Source: Flavobacteriales bacterium UBA7443 (GTDB lineage: Bacteria; Bacteroidota; Bacteroidia; Flavobacteriales_D; Sanyastnellaceae). Taken from it: a DNA stretch of 11,068 nucleotides. The translations under genes were made by a program, and so were the position numbers. Below the pieces are notes generated by a model, which was not told the DNA's origin, searched no databases, and saw only the letters and a program-made list of their open reading frames with translations. The stretch lies in NCBI GenBank assembly GCA_002477505.1, contig DLQB01000152.1:1-11068 (forward strand). Reading direction: 5' to 3'. Shown piece by piece: positions 6,278 through 11,068 of this stretch (position 1 is its first letter; the number at the start of each line of letters is the position of its first letter).

Positions 6278-7969
6278 CTACTCGATCAGAAACTTGCGCG
6301 TCGCGGAAGCCCCGCTGGGGGTGAATAAAGTGAGAAAGTACATGCCCGATTCCAAGCCCATCAGCGAAACTGTTGGGGTTGCCATTTTTCGTACATCTGT
6401 CCTCAAAACCTTGCGACCTGAAGCATCAAATATTTGAATTTCTGTCGCTTGAATTTCTCCGGACCAATCAATGGTCAATTGCTCACGAGCGGGATTGGGT
6501 CGCAATGTCCATTCGTTTTCCATCAACCACAATTCTTCCACCTCCACAATGCCACAAACGGTCTGCTCTGCGCAAGGACTTTCCTCTTCCGTGACATAAC
6601 TGCCATCCAAAACTTGCTGCCCTGTGCCCAAAGGATCGAGAAAGAATTCGAGTTTTTCATCATCGTCAATCGGGTTGTTTCCGTCCCAATGAAAACTCAT
6701 CTTACCGTAATAATCCGGCGCATTTGGCGATTCACAATACGAAGCACCTCCCGTGAGCGTTCCTACAATCCGTCCGTCTTCATCGTACAGCGGCGAACCT
6801 GATGAGCCACCCTCCGTCACGCCGTGCTCTGTTTCGGTCTCTTCCCAATATACCCGCCAGTGCGCACCCGGGAAATATGCACTGCTATTGGCCAAATTGC
6901 TCGTGTAGGTGGAGATTTTCTTTCGATCTCCCGACGGATGGTGGATGCCCACTCCCGAGGTAGAAACCGATCCCGTGACATCCCATCCCGCATAGAACGG
7001 TGTCCAAGAATCAAAAATTGGATCTTCTACTTCCATCAAAAGAAAGTCCGAACCATTGATGTTGCCGTTTGCTGAAATATCATCGGAAGAAGTCAGCAGG
7101 AAAACACCCGTTCGGATGTGGGAATTAAAACTTGATGTGCCTCCACAATCGAAGTGCTCATAATTGTATCGGACTTTTAGGAAACCCCAATCCGATTCAG
7201 ACATGTCATCAGCGCAGTGAAATGAACTCAACAGCAACTGGCGACAATCCAACGCCGTATTGTTTACCATAGCACCTGAACAGAGGTAAATCCCACCCCC
7301 CATTGAGATACGCAAGCGCACCACAGCATCGCGTTGACATTGCCAGTCCTCTCCTTCTGGACACATCACGTCTACTTGACAAGGATCAGAGCCCCGATTG
7401 TTCTCACTGAGCAAATCATATTCTCCTTCCAACCAAAGCATACGGAAAAAGTACCCTACGCCGGAGATGTGCAAATCGGGCGTACCAATCGTGCTACTGG
7501 GCTGCGTGTAAACGATGACAACCTCCTCTCCCGGTACTTCTCCACTGACCCAGCGACCGTGGTCATTGTTTTCAGTGAAATCCACGGGGCCCTCTGTGAA
7601 ATCTTCTGTGAAGCGACCCGCCTCGGAACGAAAAGACAATTGCCCTCCTACTGGCAAATGAAAGGAGTCGAAATACACGCAAAGCGCGGGTGCATTTTCA
7701 ACTTGAATGCGCAACGTCCATACGAGGGATTCATCTTCGCTCAGCAATGTGGCTTCTTCAAAAAAGTCCCAATTCGCCGGTAAAATTTCTCCCTGCATGG
7801 TTTTCCCGGTATGTTGCTCATGCCAAAACGCACGTGTCCACAACTGCTCCACATCCGGCGCATCGAGCATTACGCTTGCAACTGACTGACCCAGCATCGG
7901 CATTTTACTGCCCATCGTCATTCCCATCACCAGTCCCAGCAGTAGCACAAAATGTATCCATTTTCTCAT
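6278..7969 (-). CDS. Secreted lysyl-endopeptidase-like serine protease with T9SS sorting domain, 563 aa
   Basis: Signal peptide at ~1-28 (MRKWIHFVLLLGLVMGMTMG). Residues ~30-192 look like a pro-region with a beta-rich domain. From ~194 the protein follows Achromobacter lysyl endopeptidase (API, chymotrypsin-fold family S1) closely, with CSGAMVNNTALD, GIHHPSGDRKKIS and FFLDPLGTGQQVLDG. The triad is His251 (SSFHC), Asp308 (SDFLLMEV) and Ser390 (GGSSGSPLY). Asp419 aligns with API Asp225, which sets lysine preference. Six cysteines (197, 203, 230, 252, 275, 412) match the three API disulfides, and Cys211/Cys242 could form a fourth. API His210 is replaced by Thr406. Residues ~485-563 are a type A T9SS sorting domain (LRPNPA, SGMYFL, RKFLIE). 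It is exported by Sec, crosses the outer membrane through T9SS and is then anchored or released. The ATG at 7969 was chosen for the signal peptide; the upstream extension to 8047 lacks one. Confidence 0.93.
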   Translation of the reverse strand: MRKWIHFVLLLGLVMGMTMGSKMPMLGQSVASVMLDAPDVEQLWTRAFWHEQHTGKTMQGEILPANWDFFEEATLLSEDESLVWTLRIQVENAPALCVYFDSFHLPVGGQLSFRSEAGRFTEDFTEGPVDFTENNDHGRWVSGEVPGEEVVIVYTQPSSTIGTPDLHISGVGYFFRMLWLEGEYDLLSENNRGSDPCQVDVMCPEGEDWQCQRDAVVRLRISMGGGIYLCSGAMVNNTALDCRQLLLSSFHCADDMSESDWGFLKVRYNYEHFDCGGTSSFNSHIRTGVFLLTSSDDISANGNINGSDFLLMEVEDPIFDSWTPFYAGWDVTGSVSTSGVGIHHPSGDRKKISTYTSNLANSSAYFPGAHWRVYWEETETEHGVTEGGSSGSPLYDEDGRIVGTLTGGASYCESPNAPDYYGKMSFHWDGNNPIDDDEKLEFFLDPLGTGQQVLDGSYVTEEESPCAEQTVCGIVEVEELWLMENEWTLRPNPAREQLTIDWSGEIQATEIQIFDASGRKVLRTDVRKMATPTVSLMGLESGMYFLTLFTPSGASATRKFLIE

Positions 7970-8089
7970 GGTAGCAAAGCTAAAAAGTTTTGCCCCACGT
8001 TCGTTGGGGAAAATTGGGCCTGCAGCAATTGGGTAAACCCCTTGCAAGCGGTACCTTCATCGACGATAACCAAGCGAAAGAAAACACGA
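7970..8089. promoter_or_regulatory. Divergent intergenic region with inverted repeats
   Basis: This 120-base gap separates the start codons of the T9SS protease and the S41 peptidase and must carry both promoters. It holds TAGCAAAGCTA (7972-7982), CCCCA/TGGGG arms around 7 bases (7993-8009), and an imperfect inverted repeat: GCAA 8025-8028, GGG 8031-8033, CCC 8038-8040, TTGC 8042-8045. On the minus strand 7975-7982 reads TAGCTTTG, a TAnnTTTG match, but it is so close to the start at 7969 that the mRNA would be leaderless. No convincing plus-strand promoter is visible. Confidence 0.35.
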
Positions 8090-9715
8090 ATGAACATGCC
8101 ACGAAAGCTTGCTGCAATGCTCCTTGCGAGCTGTTGCTTCTTGACCGCTGCAGCGCAATCCCCTGCATCATCTGAAACGAGAACCTGGGAAGAACAAGGC
8201 AACAAGCTCAATGCCCTGCTGTATCATATCGAGAGCATCTATGTGGAAGATGTGGATATGGAATCCTTGGTTGAAGTGGCGATCATCAACATGCTCGAGG
8301 AAATGGACCCGCACTCCGTTTACATTCCTGCCGAAGAATTGCAGGCTGCAGACGAGCCGCTCAATGGAAACTTTGAAGGTGTCGGCATCCAATTCAACAT
8401 TTTTAGGGACACTATTATGGTTGTCTCCCCCATCTCGGGTGGCCCCTCAGAGAAACTCGGAATCATGGCGGGTGATCGGATTGTCACTGTCGATGGTGAA
8501 GTTGTGGCGGGAACGGGTGTGACCAACAAAGACGTTCAACGTTTGCTCAAAGGCCCAAAGGGAACACTGGTCACCGTTGGAATCAAGCGTGGAAATGACC
8601 CCGAGCTTCTCGTCTTTGAGATAATCCGTGATAAAATCCCGATCTATTCGGTCGATGCCTCCTTCATGGTGACCCCCGAAATCGGTTATATCAAAGTCAA
8701 TCGGTTTGCCAAAACCACCATGACAGAGATGTACCGCGCTTTCGCAAAGCTCAGGGCTTCCGGAATGCAAGACCTAATATTGGACTTGCAAGGAAACGGC
8801 GGCGGAATGCTACGGACGGCGATACAAATGGCGGATGAATTCCTTTCCGGGGACAAACTCCTCGTCTACACAGAAGGTCGCTCATTTCCACGCGAAAACA
8901 CAAATGCTCGCATTCCTGGGCGCTTTGAACAGGGCCGCTTGGTGGTTCTGATCGATCAAGGATCGGCCTCTGCCTCCGAAATCGTGTCAGGAGCTGTTCA
9001 AGATTGGGACCGCGGTCTTATCGTTGGCCGAAGGAGCTTTGGAAAAGGCCTGGTTCAGCGTCCCGTTCGACTCACGGATGACAGCGCTGTGCGGCTGACG
9101 GTACAAAAATATTACACCCCCGCCGGTCGCTGCATCCAGAAATCTTACGAGGACGGTGTTGATGCGTATCGAAAGGAAAAATACGAACGGTTTGAATCGG
9201 GCGAATTGATGAGCATGGATAGCTTGGAACTTCCCGATAGCCTCAAATATGCCACGCGTATTACAGGGCGCACGGTATATGGCGGAGGAGGCATCCTTCC
9301 GGATGTGTTTGTCCCCCTCGACACCACAGACAACTCCCCATACTTTTCGAGCATCTTACGGAAGGGCCTCGACAGTCGATTTGCCCTGACATTTGTAGAT
9401 TCCATTCGATCCGAATTGGAGGTGCGATACCCGACTGAAGACGATTTTATCGCCAAATTCGAAGTGGATGAGGAGATGGCTTCTGATTTTCAAACCTTCG
9501 TTGCAAATGAAGGCATCGAATGGAGTGAAGAAGAATGGGGACGGTCGGGCGATGCCATCTCGCTGCGCTTGAAGGCTATGATTGGACGAAATCTTTTGGA
9601 GCAAAGCACTTTTTACCGGGTCATCTCGGGATTGAACGAAACACTCCAAAAAGCGGTTATGATTTTGGAAGACGGCACTTTTGAACGTTCAAAGCTTGCC
9701 CACGATACTTTTTGA
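8090..9715 (+). CDS. S41 family C-terminal processing peptidase, 541 aa
   Basis: Carboxy-terminal processing serine peptidase (CtpA/Tsp family, S41A), acting in the periplasm to cut proteins near their C-termini. Residues 1-22 are a signal peptide (MNMPRKLAAMLLASCCFLTA, likely cleavage after AAA before QS); L-A-S-C15 also fits a lipobox, so a lipoprotein is possible. A helical N-domain carries DPHSVYIPAEE. A PDZ domain (~95-175) contains ISGGPSEKLGIMAGDRI. The catalytic core has LDLQGNGGGML and GSASASEIV; by alignment with Tsp the serine is S294, lysine K319 (RSFGKGLVQ), and D305 matches Tsp D441. YYTPAGRCIQ follows, then a ~180-residue C-terminal region. The length is usual for Bacteroidota S41 peptidases. 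I chose ATG 8090 (8096 is also possible), because the open frame back to 7952 lacks a signal peptide and overlaps the divergent gene. Confidence 0.95.
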   Translation: MNMPRKLAAMLLASCCFLTAAAQSPASSETRTWEEQGNKLNALLYHIESIYVEDVDMESLVEVAIINMLEEMDPHSVYIPAEELQAADEPLNGNFEGVGIQFNIFRDTIMVVSPISGGPSEKLGIMAGDRIVTVDGEVVAGTGVTNKDVQRLLKGPKGTLVTVGIKRGNDPELLVFEIIRDKIPIYSVDASFMVTPEIGYIKVNRFAKTTMTEMYRAFAKLRASGMQDLILDLQGNGGGMLRTAIQMADEFLSGDKLLVYTEGRSFPRENTNARIPGRFEQGRLVVLIDQGSASASEIVSGAVQDWDRGLIVGRRSFGKGLVQRPVRLTDDSAVRLTVQKYYTPAGRCIQKSYEDGVDAYRKEKYERFESGELMSMDSLELPDSLKYATRITGRTVYGGGGILPDVFVPLDTTDNSPYFSSILRKGLDSRFALTFVDSIRSELEVRYPTEDDFIAKFEVDEEMASDFQTFVANEGIEWSEEEWGRSGDAISLRLKAMIGRNLLEQSTFYRVISGLNETLQKAVMILEDGTFERSKLAHDTF

Positions 9716-9727
9716 ATTGTAATTTTA
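9696..9727 (+). promoter_or_regulatory. Candidate promoter for the DUF1573 gene
   Basis: TTG at 9696-9698, a 21-base spacer, then TAATTTTA (9720-9727), one base off the -7 box TAnnTTTG. Transcription would start near 9733, ahead of the ATG at 9750. The -33 element lies inside the end of the S41 gene. It is a reasonable but inexact match. Confidence 0.3.
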
Positions 9728-9749
9728 CAGCATAAACTAGCACATACTC

Positions 9750-10271
9750 ATGAATTTCAAGACACTCCTGACCTGTGGTCTGGCACTACTCGCCTTCGGA
9801 TGCGCAGAGAACCAAGGTGACGACCAAGCCATTTCTCGTCCAGCCACCAATGAAGCGGACTCGCGCGACATTCCAGTGAATACCAGCCCGGGCCAAACCA
9901 GCAATTTTGATCCGGCAAAGCAGCAAGCTGCGGCACCTGCTGGCCCAACTACTACCATTACTTTTGCTTCGTATGAGCATGATTTCGGAACCTTGGAAGC
10001 CGGTGAATCCGTGACGCACATGTTTGAATTCACCAACACAGGAACCGAACCATTGCTCTTGGATAAGTGCAAAGGTTCTTGCGGTTGTACGGTCCCAAAA
10101 TGCCCGAAAGAGCCTATCGCTCCTGGCGAAAAGGGTCAAATTGAAGTGAAATTCAATTCCAAAGGGAAAAAGAATCAACAGAACAAGAAGGTGACTATCA
10201 ACGCCAACACAGATCCGGGTCAGACGTTCTTGACCATCAGTGCCTTCGTCAATCCTCCCATTGAAGGATAA
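9750..10271 (+). CDS. DUF1573 domain lipoprotein, 173 aa
   Basis: DUF1573 proteins are abundant Bacteroidota envelope proteins with an Ig-like (ASPM/MSP-type) beta fold and no known enzymatic activity. The N-terminus MNFKTLLTCGLALLAFGC is a lipoprotein-style signal with Cys18 as the likely lipidated residue; the positions before it (A-F-G) are an imperfect lipobox. Residues 19-67 are a Pro/Ala/Gln/Asp-rich linker. The DUF1573 domain spans ~70-170: FASYEHDFGTLEAGESVTH, FEFTNTGTEPLLL, then the hallmark CKGSCGCTVPKCPKEPIAPG with four cysteines (107, 111, 113, 118). It starts 34 bases after the S41 stop and ends 9 bases before the DUF3108 frame. A strong intrinsic terminator lies 36 bases past its stop codon, so it may be transcribed largely on its own. 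Confidence 0.95.
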   Translation: MNFKTLLTCGLALLAFGCAENQGDDQAISRPATNEADSRDIPVNTSPGQTSNFDPAKQQAAAPAGPTTTITFASYEHDFGTLEAGESVTHMFEFTNTGTEPLLLDKCKGSCGCTVPKCPKEPIAPGEKGQIEVKFNSKGKKNQQNKKVTINANTDPGQTFLTISAFVNPPIEG

Positions 10272-10280
10272 ATAGCATTC

Positions 10281-11068
10281 ATGATCGCCAACGGCCTCAT
10301 GCATTCAAAGGTCCTGCACTGCAGGACCTTTTTTTTCGCGACAGTTGCACTGCTTTCGATGCTTATCTCCCCTGCCTGTGGAGGCGCGCAATCCAATGCC
10401 GGTCCGACCACGGGCGAAGCATTGCACTATGCCGTCACCTACGAATGGGGACCCATTTATTTGGAAGTTGGTGAAGTAATATTCTCGGCATTGCAAGACT
10501 CCATCGCAGGTTCCAGCGAAGAGTGGGACTTTCAAGGATGGGGAACTTCAATGCCCAACTGGGATTGGTTCTATCCGGTCAATAGCCTGTATGCAAGCAC
10601 CACAGACGGCGATTTCATACCCAAGGCATTTAGCAGAATTGGCCGGGAAGGAAGGCATCGGTACAACCGCGTCTATACAGCGACAAAGTCGGGCTGCGTT
10701 GGACTGCGTTGCTTGGACGAAGAGCTAGAAGACACGTCAATCTGCCCATCCGATGACGGGGAGGCATTTAGGGATGTGCTGAGTGCAATCCATTGGTGCC
10801 GGCAGCTTCCTTGGTCCACGTATCGTCCGGGTGATGTGATCGCCATGGATCTATTACTGGATGGCGCAGTGCATTCCACTACCTTGGAATTTGAGGGTGA
10901 AGTTCAGTACCTGGCATCCAACTGGCCTGACTCCGTCGCATGTTGGGAATTTCATCCGACCCTCATCGACGGCACCGTTTTCAAGCCGGGCGATGAAATG
11001 AAGGTCTTGATGACGGCGGATGAACGGCGGTTGCCCGTTTTCATTGAAACGGAGCTGATCATCGGCGC
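10281..11068 (+). CDS. DUF3108 domain protein, incomplete at the 3' end
   Basis: The frame is open from 10281 to the window edge: 262 codons plus 2 bases, with no stop. Two starts are possible, ATG 10281 and ATG 10299. From either, a basic stretch (HSKVLHCR) leads into a hydrophobic core (TFFFATVALLSMLIS) and PACGGAQS, a good Sec signal peptide. The rest matches the DUF3108 pattern of Bacteroidota: GEALHYAVTYEWGPIYLEVG near the start, DWFYPVNSLYAS followed by PKAFSRIGREG, and late CWEFHPTLIDGTVFKPGDE with ERRLPVFIETELIIG. These proteins are periplasmic or outer-membrane associated and of unknown function. By comparison with the family only a short C-terminal piece should be missing. The 5' end overlaps a strong intrinsic terminator (10307-10336), so expression may depend on read-through or on coupling with the DUF1573 gene upstream. 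Confidence 0.88.
   Translation, partial: MIANGLMHSKVLHCRTFFFATVALLSMLISPACGGAQSNAGPTTGEALHYAVTYEWGPIYLEVGEVIFSALQDSIAGSSEEWDFQGWGTSMPNWDWFYPVNSLYASTTDGDFIPKAFSRIGREGRHRYNRVYTATKSGCVGLRCLDEELEDTSICPSDDGEAFRDVLSAIHWCRQLPWSTYRPGDVIAMDLLLDGAVHSTTLEFEGEVQYLASNWPDSVACWEFHPTLIDGTVFKPGDEMKVLMTADERRLPVFIETELIIG
10307..10336 (+). terminator. Strong intrinsic terminator overlapping the DUF3108 5' end
   Basis: AAAGGTCCTGCA (10307-10318), one C, then the perfect complement TGCAGGACCTTT (10320-10331); the T run spans 10329-10336, 8 bases. In RNA an 11-base-pair stem with a 3-base loop would form, followed by U residues. It fits as the end of the DUF1573 transcript, but it also lies in the DUF3108 frame, where it encodes part of the signal peptide. 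Confidence 0.85.

Noticed and set aside
7975..7982. TAGCTTTG on the minus strand as a firm promoter for the protease
   Set aside because: It matches TAnnTTTG, but would start transcription at or within a base or two of the start codon, and no -33 TTG is present; kept only as a note in the intergenic entry.
7952..8089. Long N-terminal extensions of both divergent peptidase genes (to 8047 on minus, 7952 on plus)
   Set aside because: The extensions overlap each other and would bury clear signal peptides behind unrelated residues.
1..11068. tRNA, rRNA, CRISPR array, riboswitch or phage-defence genes
   Set aside because: No stretch showed the repeat spacing, cloverleaf arms or family motifs needed; nearly all of the window is filled by recognised coding sequence.

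Overview
The window reads as an ordinary chromosomal stretch from a member of the Bacteroidota, probably a Flavobacteriia-type marine or aquatic lineage with roughly balanced base composition. The evidence is: a secreted protease ending in a type IX secretion (T9SS) sorting domain, DUF1573 and DUF3108 proteins in the Bacteroidota style, a fused alpha/beta 2-oxoacid dehydrogenase E1, almost no Shine-Dalgarno sequences, and several matches to the Bacteroidota -7 promoter box TAnnTTTG. No RNA gene, insertion sequence, CRISPR array, integrase or plasmid function is visible. Base and codon use look even by eye.

Layout. 1-1158 is the 3' part of a fused E1 gene that starts outside the window. 1259-1564 is a small helical protein I do not recognise. 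1591-2124 (minus) is a small membrane protein with TPR-like helices. From 2162 to 6256 four plus-strand genes are packed with gaps of 3, 9 and 6 bases: ytxJ (thioredoxin-like), a pRiA4b ORF-3-like protein, miaA (tRNA A37 prenylation) and a MutS2-family ATPase without a Smr domain. They look like one operon, started from a tight divergent promoter region shared with the TPR-like gene. 6278-7969 (minus) encodes a secreted lysyl-endopeptidase-like protease. Divergent from it, 8090-9715 encodes an S41 (C-terminal processing) peptidase. 9750-10271 is a DUF1573 lipoprotein, and from 10281 to the window edge runs an incomplete DUF3108 protein.

How the genes fit together. The operon mixes redox/thiol chemistry, tRNA modification and DNA metabolism, which is normal for housekeeping operons and does not point to one pathway. 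The right-hand half is dominated by envelope and secreted proteins: T9SS protease, S41 peptidase, DUF1573 lipoprotein, DUF3108 protein.

I do not see a clearly new multi-gene system. The most unusual feature is a textbook intrinsic terminator (12-base arms, then a T run) at 10307-10336. It lies inside the reading frame for the DUF3108 signal peptide, 36 bases after the DUF1573 stop codon. Other points worth attention are the overlapping face-to-face -7 boxes at 2134-2152, the conserved lysine-specificity aspartate and disulfide cysteines of the protease, and the truncated domain plan of the MutS2-like protein.
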